Below, in pieces: positions 33,488-42,412 of a stretch of 64,000 nucleotides of DNA. The number at the start of each line of letters is the position of its first letter. The stretch's first letter is position 1. The position numbers and the translations under genes were made by a program. This DNA comes from DASUHT01 sp038230835 (lineage in GTDB: Bacteria; Actinomycetota; Thermoleophilia; Gaiellales; JAICJC01): contig JBBRMM010000002.1 in NCBI GenBank assembly GCA_038230835.1, positions 62,001 to 126,000 of the forward strand, given 5' to 3'. Below the pieces are notes generated by a model, which did not search any database, was not told the DNA's origin, and saw only the letters and a program-made list of their open reading frames with translations.

Positions 33488-34849
33488 GTGAGCAGTTCGC
33501 CGCCGATGCCCCGCGACCGTGAGATCGTCATGCTCGCCCTACCCGCGCTGGGCGCCCTGATCGCCGAACCGCTGTACGTGCTCGGCGACACCGCCATCGT
33601 CGGCCACCTCGGCACGGTGCCGCTGGCCGGCCTGGCGCTGGGCGGTCTGCTGCTCTCGGAGCTATTCGGGTTCTGCACCTTCCTGGAGTACGGCACCACG
33701 GCGCGGGCAGCCCGGCTGGTCGGTGCCGGGCACGAGGCGGAGGCGCTGGACGCCGGCGTTCAGGCGACATGGCTTGCGTTGGGTCTCGGTGCTGTGCTGA
33801 TCGTGGTCGTCGAGCTGCTGTGCGCGCCGGCGGTGCATCTGCTGGGCGGGGGCGGCACTCCGGCAGCCGCGCAGGCGGTGCGGTGGATGCGGATCGCGGC
33901 ACTGGGCGCCCCGTTCGTGCTGGTGACCGCCGCCGCCCAGGGCTGGCTGCGGGCGTTCAAAGATACCCGTACGCCGCTGATCGTGATCGGCATCGCCAAC
34001 ATCTTCAGCATCGGCCTTTCGGCGTCGCTGATCGTCGGGCTGGGGTTCGGGATCACCGGGTCGGCGATCGCCAATGCCGTCGCCCAGGCGGGGTCGGGGA
34101 CCGTCTTTCTGATCCTGCTGGCGCGTCGCGGCGCGCCGCTGGTACCAAGCTGGCGGCGCATGCGCGGGCAGCTCGCAGCGGCCCGCGACCTCTCGCTACG
34201 CACGCTCGCCTTCTTCGTCGCCTTCACGCTTGCAACCGGGGTCGCCGCCAGGATCGGCACCGCCCAGCTGGCCGCTCAGCAGATCGGCGTGCAGCTGTGG
34301 ATCTTCTGCGCGCTCTTCCTCGACTCCACGGCAATCGCGGCTCAAGCGCTGGTCGGCAACCTGCTGGGGGCGTCGGCGGTCGATGTCACGCTGCGGCTCT
34401 CGCGGCGGCTGCTGTGGGCCGGCGGACTGCTGGGTTGCGTCTTCGCGCTCGTGCTGGGCGCCGGCTACGACCTGATCCCGCGGATCTTCAGCTCCGACCC
34501 CGCGGTGCTCCAGCAGGCGCGAGTGATCTGGCCGTGGCTGGTGGGGATGATGCCCGCCGCGGGGTACGTGTTCGCGCTGGACGGGGTGCTGTTCGGTGCC
34601 GGCGACCTGCGATTCATGCGCAACGTGACCGTGGCGGCCGCGCTGTGCGGCTTCGTCCCGCTCTCTCTGGCCACCCACGAGTTCGGCCTCGGGCTGGGCG
34701 GTCTGTGGGCCGGCCTCACGCTCTTCGTCGTGCTCCGGCTGGTGATCGGGGCCGCTCGCTGGCGCGGCCGCGCGTGGCTGGTGGCGGGTGTGCACTCGGT
34801 CGACGATGCCGCCCGGTTCAGCGCCGGCGCGGGCGGCGAAGCTGTGTGA
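33488..34849 (+). CDS. MATE family efflux transporter (DinF-like)
   Basis: 453 residues with about 12 membrane segments in two halves. 'REIVMLALPALGALIAEPLYVLGDTAIVGHLGTVPLAGLALGG' is the typical MATE start. 'GWLRAFKDTRTPLIVIGIANIFSIGLSASLIVGLGFGITGSAIANAVAQ' and the second-half 'GVLFGAGDLRFMRN' follow. It exports cationic or toxic organic compounds using an ion gradient. Start is GTG. A near-match to the leaderless box (TATCAC) ends 6 nt before it. Divergent from the small methyl-transfer protein. Confidence 0.92.
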   Translation: MSSSPPMPRDREIVMLALPALGALIAEPLYVLGDTAIVGHLGTVPLAGLALGGLLLSELFGFCTFLEYGTTARAARLVGAGHEAEALDAGVQATWLALGLGAVLIVVVELLCAPAVHLLGGGGTPAAAQAVRWMRIAALGAPFVLVTAAAQGWLRAFKDTRTPLIVIGIANIFSIGLSASLIVGLGFGITGSAIANAVAQAGSGTVFLILLARRGAPLVPSWRRMRGQLAAARDLSLRTLAFFVAFTLATGVAARIGTAQLAAQQIGVQLWIFCALFLDSTAIAAQALVGNLLGASAVDVTLRLSRRLLWAGGLLGCVFALVLGAGYDLIPRIFSSDPAVLQQARVIWPWLVGMMPAAGYVFALDGVLFGAGDLRFMRNVTVAAALCGFVPLSLATHEFGLGLGGLWAGLTLFVVLRLVIGAARWRGRAWLVAGVHSVDDAARFSAGAGGEAV

Positions 34850-35468
34850 CGGCGATCGCGACCGTCCACACCAGCATCCCGATCGTGGTCACGTTGTCGA
34901 GCCCCGAGCCGGGCACGGGGGCGCTGGCCAGGGCCAGCGGCGTCAGGCCGGCGGACAGCCACCCCACCCATGTCGGCAGGACGCGGAAGCTGAGCGTCAG
35001 GTGTGCGGTGAGCGCAAACGCGACTGCAAACCCGAACCACGCGAAGCCGGAGACCGCCGCCCCGGTGTCGGACATGGCCGTCGCCAGGTTGAAGTCGACC
35101 GGCTGGCCGGCACGCTCTGCAAGCGCGGTCCACACCGCGACGCCGGCGAGCTGCAGGCAGACGCCGACGGCCCCTGCGGCGAAGGCCAGCGTCGCCAGTG
35201 GCCCGGTGCCTTCCTCCGCATCTGACAGCGTCGCCCGGAGGCCGGCGAGAAAGATCAGAAAGGCAGCCGCGCCGAGCGCGAGAAAGTAGTTACCGGCCTC
35301 GATCGCGCTGGCGTGCGCCTCGAAATATCCCGCCACCGCGGTCGGCGATGCTCCCTCCACCGAGGAGGGTCCCTTGCCGGGGATCAGCACCCCGACCAGC
35401 GTCAGGCCGGCCGAGGCCAGGCCGGCGAAGGCCGCGAACCGCGTTGTTCTGCGGCGGGCGTCGTTCAC
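34818..35468 (-). CDS. hypothetical membrane protein
   Basis: 216 residues from GTG 35468 with six hydrophobic segments: about 10-30, 50-72, 85-105, 120-140, 150-168 and 180-200. 'AFAGLASAGLTLVGVLIPGKGPSSVEGASPTAVAGYFEAHASAIEAGNYFLALGAAAFLIFLAGL' is a long N-terminal region that resembles DUF4386-like actinobacterial proteins. Function unknown. The 3' end overlaps the convergent MATE gene by 32 bases. Divergent from the small TM protein downstream of it. Confidence 0.7.
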   Translation of the reverse strand: MNDARRRTTRFAAFAGLASAGLTLVGVLIPGKGPSSVEGASPTAVAGYFEAHASAIEAGNYFLALGAAAFLIFLAGLRATLSDAEEGTGPLATLAFAAGAVGVCLQLAGVAVWTALAERAGQPVDFNLATAMSDTGAAVSGFAWFGFAVAFALTAHLTLSFRVLPTWVGWLSAGLTPLALASAPVPGSGLDNVTTIGMLVWTVAIAVTQLRRPRRR

Positions 35469-35577
35469 CGTGCGGCTTCGAGTGTCAGGGGTGCGGGGTG
35501 CATGGCATGTGGAGTACGCCGGCCGGTCGATATGAGAGGCTGGTATAACAGACAGAGGGGACGGGGGAGGTTGATCG

Positions 35578-35967
35578 GTGGATCGAGGGAAGCACGGCGC
35601 GTCCATGCTCACCCGCGGCAGGGGAGCGGGAGCTTTCGTGCTGCTCGTGATCGGGCTGTCGGCGTCCTACGTCGCTCTCGCCGCCGTCGGCCTCGGCTCG
35701 CTCGGTGGAAGCTGGGTGCTGCGGCTGCCGGGCTCGGTGGCCGATCGATTGGGTGCGGCCAGGATCCTGCATTCGCAGCCTGCACGCACCGCACCGGGCT
35801 CCGGCGGCCCGGGCACCGGCCAGACCGGCAACGGAACGTCCGGTGCGGGCAACGGGAGCTCGGGAAACCAGTACCCCGGCGCCCCTGCACTGACCCCGGT
35901 CGCGCCGGTGCTGCTACCCAGGGCGCGCGCGGCTCACCACCGCCGCCGTCGGCAGACGGCTAGATAG
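35578..35967 (+). CDS. small single-TM protein with Gly/Ser/Thr-rich tail
   Basis: 129 residues. One hydrophobic segment (about 17-38, 'GAFVLLVIGLSASYVALAAVGLG') would anchor it. The exterior part is a low-complexity GNG/SG/TG tract followed by a proline and arginine-rich end. No family recognised. GGGAGG lies 7 nt before GTG 35578, a normal Shine-Dalgarno spacing. The final codons overlap the convergent small gene by eight bases. Probably membrane-anchored with a flexible extracellular or cytosolic tail. Confidence 0.6.
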   Translation: MDRGKHGASMLTRGRGAGAFVLLVIGLSASYVALAAVGLGSLGGSWVLRLPGSVADRLGAARILHSQPARTAPGSGGPGTGQTGNGTSGAGNGSSGNQYPGAPALTPVAPVLLPRARAAHHRRRRQTAR

Positions 35968-36178
35968 CCTCGACCTTCTCGACGTACCAGACGACCCACG
36001 CGCCCTCGGTGCGCTCGGCCGAGACCACCCGCGCGGTGGGCGGCAGGGGCACTTCGCAATGTTCGCGCGACATGCCGCGGACCTCTCCCACGGCTTCTTT
36101 CTGGACCGCGGTGATCGGCACCACGATGCGGGCCAGGATCGGGTTGCCCTCAGCCTGTCTCAGATCGACATTCTCCAT
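35960..36178 (-). CDS. small hypothetical protein
   Basis: 72 residues, no membrane segment. Residues 15-70 ('ARIVVPITAVQKEAVGEVRGMSREHCEVPLPPTARVVSAERTEGAWVVWYVEKVEAI') look like a compact alpha/beta domain with good coding bias. No family recognised and the upstream region has no clear ribosome site. Listed because the protein-like composition makes chance less likely. Confidence 0.5.
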   Translation of the reverse strand: MENVDLRQAEGNPILARIVVPITAVQKEAVGEVRGMSREHCEVPLPPTARVVSAERTEGAWVVWYVEKVEAI

Positions 36179-36233
36179 GGGGCGTGTTTTCGTCGCCGGT
36201 CGGTGGACTCCTGCCGCACAACCCGACGTTGCC

Positions 36234-37426
36234 TCAGATGGTGAGGCGTCCGAGCGGGATCTCCATCTCGACGGCGGTCAGCCCGCCGTGGTGTCCCAGG
36301 AAGCGCTGCTCGAAGCGTCCGGGCTCCCACCACCACACGGACTCGTCGCCTCGCGCCAGCACGACCACGTCGCCGACCCTATCCCGGAGCCGTGCCGACG
36401 GCTCGGGACCGAACAGTCCGCCGTCGAGCAGATCCGCCACGGCGACCACTTCGGCGCGCTCACCGACAACGCGGCGGAGTCCGTCCACCACGGTGTCCAC
36501 CCGGCCCTCGCGAACGTGCAGGAAGAGATCGCGCGCCGACCCGGCGGGAGCGAGCGGTCGCCCGTCCGCCCCGTTGCGCAGGTGCCCGACCAGATCCGGC
36601 CACTCCGTGTTCACATAGACGGTGGTCGCGGGATCGGTGCGGGCCATGCCGTGGTCGGCGGTGAGCAGCAGCAGCGCCTCACCGACCTGACCCGACACCG
36701 ACCCGTACCACCGCTCGAGCGCGTCGAGCACGCCGATCGCCGTGACGTCGAACTCGGCAGAGTCCGGCCCGCACCGATGGCCGGCGGAATCCACCGCGTC
36801 GACGTAGACGAAGCAGAACATCGGCCCCGGACCGCGCAGCACCGACGCCAGTTCGTCCAGGCCGTCCGCGAGCGAACCGAACGGGTGCACGGTCGCGCCG
36901 GCGAATGCGACGGTGGTCGCGACGCCGCTCGTGAGGGCAGCATTCTGGAAGCAGTGCGGCGCGACCCCGGCCGCCCCCAGCCGCTGGTGCAGAGTCGGCA
37001 CGCGGGGGAACATCGCGGCCACCGCGGCCCCGCCGTCGCCAGCGTGCCGCGCTCCGTGTCACCGGCGTAGGAGAACATCAGCGGGCAGACCATGCGGTCA
37101 AGCGCCGGCTCGTAGATGTACCACTCGTAGATCCCGTGCTCGGCCACCGGCAGTGTCGAGTGCAGCGTCGCGTAGTGGGCCGAGGTGGTGGACGGGAACT
37201 GGCTCGTCCAGCGCTCGAGCGACCCCTGGTCGGCGATCCGTCGCAGCAGCGGGTGGTCGGCGTGGCGCTGCGCGAACCGCCAGCCGAAGGCGTCGATCCA
37301 CACCAGCACCAGCTTGTCCGGCTCGCGTGGGTCGGCCAGAATGCGTTGGACGAGACCGGGCACGGCGTCGAAGCAGGCCGCTCCGTGATCGGGCACGACG
37401 AACTCCGGGTGCGGCCGAATCGACAC
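36234..37426 (-). pseudogene. alkaline-phosphatase-superfamily protein, frameshifted
   Basis: First frame (GTG 37426 to 36611) begins 'VIPDH...KLVLVWIDAFGWRFAQRHADH' and holds 'FPSTTSAHYATLHSTLP', the metal-binding and nucleophile threonine region of the phosphodiesterase/nucleotide pyrophosphatase group. The second frame, from about 37022 to 36234, continues with 'MFCFVYVDAVDSAGHRCGPDS', 'LLLLTADHGMARTDP' and 'FLGHHGGLTAVEMEIPL', the metal ligands of the C-terminal half. The shift is at the C4 run 37028-37031, where one base is missing; restored length is about 397 residues. Both halves are needed, so this is one gene with a sequencing error or a recent mutation. Confidence 0.82.
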
Positions 37427-37432
37427 GCGCGG

Positions 37433-37438
37433 AATCTA
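37433..37438 (-). promoter_or_regulatory. -10-like box of the phosphatase gene, leaderless
   Basis: TAGATT on the minus strand ends 6 nt before GTG 37426, with no Shine-Dalgarno sequence. Confidence 0.45.
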
Positions 37439-37542
37439 CACCGGTGCGCTTGCACCCCGGCGAGAAGTGTGTCGGGTTCGGCCATGGCGGCTGTTGCCGG
37501 TCAAGGTCTAGAATTTGGAACCCACTGAGCAAGGAGTTCAGC

Positions 37543-39486
37543 GTGAAGCAGCAACTGACCCGTCTGACCGAGCCACTCGTCCGCGAGAACGGCAAGCTGC
37601 GCACCGCGACCTGGGAGGAGGCGCTCGACCGCGCCGCCGCCGGGCTCGGCGCCGCGGCTGCCGCCGGGCCGCACGGCGTCGGGGTGTTCAGCTGCTCGAA
37701 GGCCACCAACGAGATGAACTTCGTTGCTCAGAAGTTTGCTCGGGTGGCACTCGGCACCAACAACATCGATAGCTGCAACCGCACCTGACACGCGCCCAGC
37801 GTCGTCGGTCTGGCGACGGTGTTCGGTGCAGGTGGTGGTACCAGTTCCTATCAGGAGATCGAGGAGACCGACGTGATCGTCCTGTGGGGATCGAACGCCC
37901 GTGAGGCGCATCCGATCTTCTTCCATCGCGTGCTGAAGGCCGTGCACCACGGCGCCAGGCTGTACACCGTCGACCCCCGCCGCACCAGCTCCGCGCAGTG
38001 GGCCGATGTGTGGTTGGGGTTGGATGTCGGCACCGACGTGCCGCTCTCCAACACGATCGCGCGCGAGATCATCCACGCAGGCCTCCACAACCGGGACTTC
38101 GTCGAGCATGCCACGGCGGGGTTCGAGGAGTACGCTCGAAGTGTCGAGCCGTGGACGCTCGAGATCGGTGCGCAGGTGACCGGCGTGCCGGCCGAGGCGA
38201 TCCGCGAACTGGCTCACACGTACGCGCGTGCCGATCGCGCCGAGATCTGCTGGACGCTCGGCATCACCGAGCACCACAACGCGGTCGACAACGTGGTTGC
38301 GCTGATCAATCTTGCGCTTCTGTGCGGCCACGTCGGCCGCTGGGGCTCGGGCGTGAACCCGCTCCGGGGGCAGAACAACGTGCAGGGCGGCGGCGACATG
38401 GGGGCGATCCCCAACAAGCTTCCCGGCTTCCAGGATATCGAGCAGGACGCCCATGCGCGGGCGCGTTTCGAAGCCGCGTGGGGCGCGCCGCTGATCCCCC
38501 GCTACGGCTGGCACCTGACGCAGATGTTCGAGGCCATGGAGCGCGGCGAGCTGCGCGCCGTTTACGTGATCGGCGAGAACCCGGCCCAGTCCGAGGCCGA
38601 CCACAAGCACACCATCGAGCTGCTGGAGGGCCTCGACCACCTGGTCGTCCAGGACATGTTCCTCACCCACACGGCCGAGATGGCCGACGTCGTGCTTCCG
38701 GCGGCGGCCGGCTGGTGCGAGTCGGAGGGCACCGTGACCAACTCCGAGCGCCGCGTGCAGCGGGTGCGCGCTGCGCTCGAGCCGCCCGGTCAGGCTCGCG
38801 ACGACATCGAGATCATCCTCGAGCTCGCCCGCCGGCTTGGCCACGACTGGCACTACGAGTCGGCCGAGCAGGTGTGGGACGAGCTGCGCTCGCTCTCGCC
38901 GATGCACGCCGGTATGCGCTACGCCCGGCTGGAGGCCGAGGGCGGCCTGCGCTGGCCGTGCCCGGACGAGAACCACCCCGGCGAGCACTTCCTCCACGCG
39001 CGGTTGTGGGAGCGTCCGATCTCCGGCCCTCGGGCACCCTTCTCGGTGGTCGACCACTCGCCTCCGGTGGACACGCTGTCGGCCGACTTCCCCCTCCGCC
39101 TGACCACCGGACGCCGGCTCGACTCGTACAACACCGGCGTCCAGACCGGTGGCTACACGTCCCCGCTCCGGCGCGGCGAGGCGATCGAGCTGTCGCCCGA
39201 GGATGCCGAGCATCTCGGGGTGGTGGACGACGAGGTGGTGCGGATCAGCTCCCGCCGCGGATCCGTGGAGGCGCCGGTGCGGGTCGACCGCGGCCTGCGT
39301 CCCGGGCTCGCCTTCATGACCCTGCACTTCCCCGACCAGGTGGAGACGAACGTCCTCACCATCGAGGCGACCGATCCTCGGTCGGGGACGGCGGAGTTCA
39401 AGGCCACCGCCGTTCGGGTGGACAAGATCGCCGTCGCGGGTGAGCCGTCGGCGGTTGCGGAGCCCGTGGCCGGGAAGGCCCGCTAG
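37543..39486 (+). CDS. fdhA: formate dehydrogenase catalytic subunit, selenocysteine-containing
   Basis: 647 residues read through an in-frame TGA at 37786-37788, codon 82, in the context 'IDSCNRT-U-HAPSVVGLATVF'. Selenocysteine at this place is the FdhH-type Mo/W ligand. The frame continues with 'EETDVIVLWGSNAREAHPIFFHRVLKA', 'WTLGITEHHNAVDNVVALINLALLCGHVGRWGSGVNPLRGQNNVQGGGDMGA', and the C-terminal dinucleotide-binding 'RLTTGRRLDSYNTGVQTGGYTSPL'. AAGGAG lies 6 nt before GTG 37543. The usual N-terminal 4Fe-4S domain is missing and is encoded two genes later. The enzyme oxidises formate to CO2, using bis-MGD. Confidence 0.93.
37800..37818 (+). promoter_or_regulatory. bacterial SECIS hairpin
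   Basis: Stem CGUCGUC with GGCGACG (one G-U pair, 7 bp) and loop GGUCU, beginning 11 nt after the UGA. The E. coli fdhF hairpin has the same 11-nt spacing and a GGUCU apical loop. SelB binds this loop and delivers Sec-tRNA. It lies inside the coding region, as usual in bacteria. Confidence 0.85.
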
Positions 39487-39487
39487 C

Positions 39488-41347
39488 GTGGATCTGAAGA
39501 TCGCCGACATCGCCGTCTCGACGGCCGATCGGGAGGCGGTCGACGCGGTGCTCGGCCCGCCGCCCAGTGGTTGGGAGGGGGGCGAGCACGAGGTCGGCGT
39601 CGACGATCGGGTCGCCTATGGAGGCCGCGCCGAGGCGGAGCGGCGGCGGCATCTGTTGCTGCCGACGCTGCACGCGGTGCAGGCCCGCAGCGGATGGATC
39701 TCCCCTGGAGCGCTGGGCTACGTCTGCCGGCGGCTGATCGTGCCGCCTGCCGAGGCCTACGGCGTGGCGAGCTTCTACGCGCTGTTCGCCCTCGCGCCTC
39801 GCCCTCCGGTGGTTGCTCATGTGTGCACCGACATCGCCTGCATGACGAGGGGCAGCGGCGACCTGTGTGCGGCGCTGGAGCGCACCGTCGGGCCGGCCGG
39901 GGAGCACCCGCAGAACGGCACCTCCGTCTGGTTGGAGAGTCCGTGCCTGGGCATGTGCGAGTGCGCGCCGGCCGCGATGCTCACGGTGGCCGGCGAGCAT
40001 CCGCACGAGGATGTGCTGGCGCCGGCGAGCGCGGAGGCGATCGCGTCGGCGCTGCGCGGCTGTGCGGCTGATGCACGCAGCGACGAGGCGCTTCCCCAGG
40101 CCGGGTCGCCCGAGCTGCGGCTGCTGCGCCGGGTCGGCGTGGTCGACCCCGACAGCCTGGACTCGTACCGGTCGCTGGGCGGGTACGCCGCGCTTCGGCG
40201 GGCGGTCGAGCTCGGGCCGGCCGGGATCATCCGCGAGGTCTCCGAATCCAAGCTGCTGGGCCGTGGCGGCGCAGCGTTTCCCACCGGGCGCAAGTGGGAC
40301 GCGGTGGCCCGAAACCCGGTGTCGCCCCATTTCGTGGTCTGCAATGCCGACGAATCGGAGCCGGGGACGTTCAAGGACAGGGTGGTGATCGAGCGCGACC
40401 CGTTCGCGCTGGTCGAAGCGCTCACCATCGCCGGCTTCGCCACCGGCGCCGAGCACGGCTACGTGTACCTGCGTGGTGAGTATCCGCTGGCCTGGGAGCG
40501 GCTGGTCGGTGCGATCGAGCAGGCTCGCGCGCGTGGTCTTCTCGGCGACGACGTGATGGGGGGAGGCTGGAGCTTTGACATCGAGCTGCGCAAGGGGGCG
40601 GGTGCCTACATCTGCGGAGAGGAGACCGCCCTCTTCAACTCGATCGAAGGCTTCCGGGGTGAGCCGCGCAACAAGCCGCCGTTCCCGGTCGACGTCGGCC
40701 TCTTCGGCAAGCCGACGGTGGTCAACAACGTCGAGAGCCTCGTGAACGTGCTGGACATCGTGATCGAGGGCGGCCCGGCGTTCGCGACCGTCGGCACCGA
40801 GCAGTCGACCGGGACGCGGCTGCTCTGCGTGTCCGGCTGCGTGGAACGACCGGGGCTGTACGAGCTGCCGTTCGGAGCCAGCCTGCGCGCGCTGCTGGAG
40901 TTGGCCGGTGGGGTCGCCGGCGGCCGGCCGCTGCGGGCGATCCTGCTGGGTGGGGCGGCGGGTAGCTTCGTGACGCCCGACCAGCTCGACATGGAACTCA
41001 GCTTCGAGGGGACGCGGGCGGCCGGGGCGACGCTCGGCTCGGGCGTGGTGATGGTGTTCGACGACGCCGTCGACATGGTCGACGTCGTACTGCGAATCGC
41101 GGCCTTCTTCCGCGACGAGTCGTGCGGCCAGTGCGTGCCCTGCCGGGTGGGCACCGTGCGCCAGCAGGAGTCGCTGCAGCGGCTGGCCGGCGGGCACGCC
41201 CGGGGGTCGGTGGCGGACGAGCGCGCCCTGCTGGACGAGATCGCCGTCGCCATGCGCGACGCGTCCATCTGCGGCCTCGGCCAGACGGCCGCCAATGCCG
41301 TCGAATCGGCGGTCAACGCTCTGCGGATCTTCGAGGAGGTCGGATGA
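39488..41347 (+). CDS. fdhB: formate dehydrogenase NuoE-NuoF fused diaphorase subunit
   Basis: 619 residues from GTG 39488. Residues 1-190 are a NuoE-type thioredoxin-like 2Fe-2S domain with 'AHVCTDIACMTRG' and 'ESPCLGMCECAPAAM' supplying the cysteines. Residues 200-619 are NuoF-like. The FMN/NADH region is 'LLGRGGAAFPTGRKWDAVA', 'VVCNADESEPGTFKDR' and 'GAGAYICGEETALFNSIEG', and the 4Fe-4S site is 'DESCGQCVPCRVGTV' with a later 'SICGLGQTA'. This subunit passes formate electrons to NAD+, so the complex is an NAD-linked cytosolic formate dehydrogenase. One base separates the two stop/start regions of the operon genes. Confidence 0.93.
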   Translation: MDLKIADIAVSTADREAVDAVLGPPPSGWEGGEHEVGVDDRVAYGGRAEAERRRHLLLPTLHAVQARSGWISPGALGYVCRRLIVPPAEAYGVASFYALFALAPRPPVVAHVCTDIACMTRGSGDLCAALERTVGPAGEHPQNGTSVWLESPCLGMCECAPAAMLTVAGEHPHEDVLAPASAEAIASALRGCAADARSDEALPQAGSPELRLLRRVGVVDPDSLDSYRSLGGYAALRRAVELGPAGIIREVSESKLLGRGGAAFPTGRKWDAVARNPVSPHFVVCNADESEPGTFKDRVVIERDPFALVEALTIAGFATGAEHGYVYLRGEYPLAWERLVGAIEQARARGLLGDDVMGGGWSFDIELRKGAGAYICGEETALFNSIEGFRGEPRNKPPFPVDVGLFGKPTVVNNVESLVNVLDIVIEGGPAFATVGTEQSTGTRLLCVSGCVERPGLYELPFGASLRALLELAGGVAGGRPLRAILLGGAAGSFVTPDQLDMELSFEGTRAAGATLGSGVVMVFDDAVDMVDVVLRIAAFFRDESCGQCVPCRVGTVRQQESLQRLAGGHARGSVADERALLDEIAVAMRDASICGLGQTAANAVESAVNALRIFEEVG

Positions 41348-42276
41348 GCACCACGTTCGTGGGCGTGCCTCGGCGGGCGATCGAGTTCGAGCTCGACGGT
41401 GAGCCGGTCACGGTCAGTGAGGGGAGCACGATTCTGGACGCCTGCCGGCGGAATGGGCTCGACGTACCGACGTTGTGCTTCGGCGACACGGTGACGCCGG
41501 TCAACGCCTGTCGCGTGTGCATGGTGGAGGTCGAGGGGTCGCGCGTGCTGGTGCCGTCGTGCTCCCGCAAGGTGGAGTCGGGCATGGTCGTGCGGACGCA
41601 GAACGAGCGCGTGCGCCACAGCCGCAAGATGGTGCTCGAATTCCTCGGTTCGTCGGTCGACCTCTCGACCACGCCCGGTGTGGACGCCTGGATGGACGAC
41701 TACGGCGCCGACGTCGACCGCTACGGGCCGCCGGCGCCGCCGGCTGCGGCCGGGAGTCGCGACCATGCCCGGGCCGGCCACCACGTGCCCGGCGACGGGC
41801 TGACCCGAGCGACCGTGGCGCAGCCCGTCAAGGAGGACAACAACCTGTACGTGCGCGACTACTCCAAGTGCATCCTCTGCTACAAGTGCGTGGAGGGCTG
41901 CGGCACAGATGCGCAGAACACGTTTGCGATCGCGGTGGCCGGACGCGGCTTCGACGCTCGCATCGCGACCGAGTTCGCCGTGCCGCTGCCCGATTCGGCC
42001 TGCGTCTACTGCGGCAACTGCATCGCAGTCTGCCCGACCGGCGCGCTGATGTTCACGAGCGAGCACGAGATGCGGAAGGCCGGGACATGGGACGAGCGGC
42101 GCCAGGCTCAGACGGACACCATCTGTCCGTACTGCGGCGTGGGCTGCAGCCTCACCCTCCACGTGCAGGACAACGAGATCGTCAAGGTCACCTCCCCGCA
42201 GGACCACGACGTCACCCTGGGCAACCTCTGCATCAAGGGCCGCTTCGGCTTCCAGTTCGTCCAGAACCGCAAGTAG
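41344..42276 (+). CDS. formate dehydrogenase FeS subunit: NuoG-like N-terminus plus the 4Fe-4S domain of the catalytic subunit
   Basis: 310 residues. A 2Fe-2S ferredoxin domain (about 1-75: 'DVPTLCFGDTVTPVNACRVCMVEVEG') is followed by two 4Fe-4S clusters ('CILCYKCVEGCG', 'CVYCGNCIAVCPTGAL'). The last 55 residues are the molybdopterin-oxidoreductase Fe4S4 domain, 'DTICPYCGVGCSLTLHV...NLCIKGRFGFQF', which is normally the N-terminus of FdhA. The protein stops at 'FVQNRK', exactly where the fdhA gene product starts. It must pair with that subunit. ATGA overlap with fdhB. Confidence 0.92.
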   Translation: MSTTFVGVPRRAIEFELDGEPVTVSEGSTILDACRRNGLDVPTLCFGDTVTPVNACRVCMVEVEGSRVLVPSCSRKVESGMVVRTQNERVRHSRKMVLEFLGSSVDLSTTPGVDAWMDDYGADVDRYGPPAPPAAAGSRDHARAGHHVPGDGLTRATVAQPVKEDNNLYVRDYSKCILCYKCVEGCGTDAQNTFAIAVAGRGFDARIATEFAVPLPDSACVYCGNCIAVCPTGALMFTSEHEMRKAGTWDERRQAQTDTICPYCGVGCSLTLHVQDNEIVKVTSPQDHDVTLGNLCIKGRFGFQFVQNRK

Positions 42277-42311
42277 CTCGCCGGCGCCGCGCCGGCCCGC
42301 CGGGATCATCT

Positions 42312-42362
42312 GTCACGACTCTGTGCCGAGTCTGTGTCCCGGTCCGGACGGGGTCTGACCCC
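42312..42362 (-). repeat. 51-nt modular repeat, remote copy 4
   Basis: On the minus strand it reads GGGGTC-A-GACCCC followed at the same offsets by GTCCGGACCGG, a 9-mer, a degenerate 7-mer and the closing GTGAC. It is the same layout as the three copies at 25.0-25.2 kb, 17 kb away, in the only gap between the convergent fdh operon and fdhD. Confidence 0.7.
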
Positions 42363-42412
42363 GGGGTGGGGTGGGGGCCACCCGGCTGGGTGGGGTGAGC
42401 CTGGCGAGGCGG

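Noticed and set aside
37426..37543. Promoter of the fdh operon at TAGAAT near 37509
   Set aside because: A good -10 is present but no -35 at the right distance and the start has a strong Shine-Dalgarno sequence instead; not enough to annotate.
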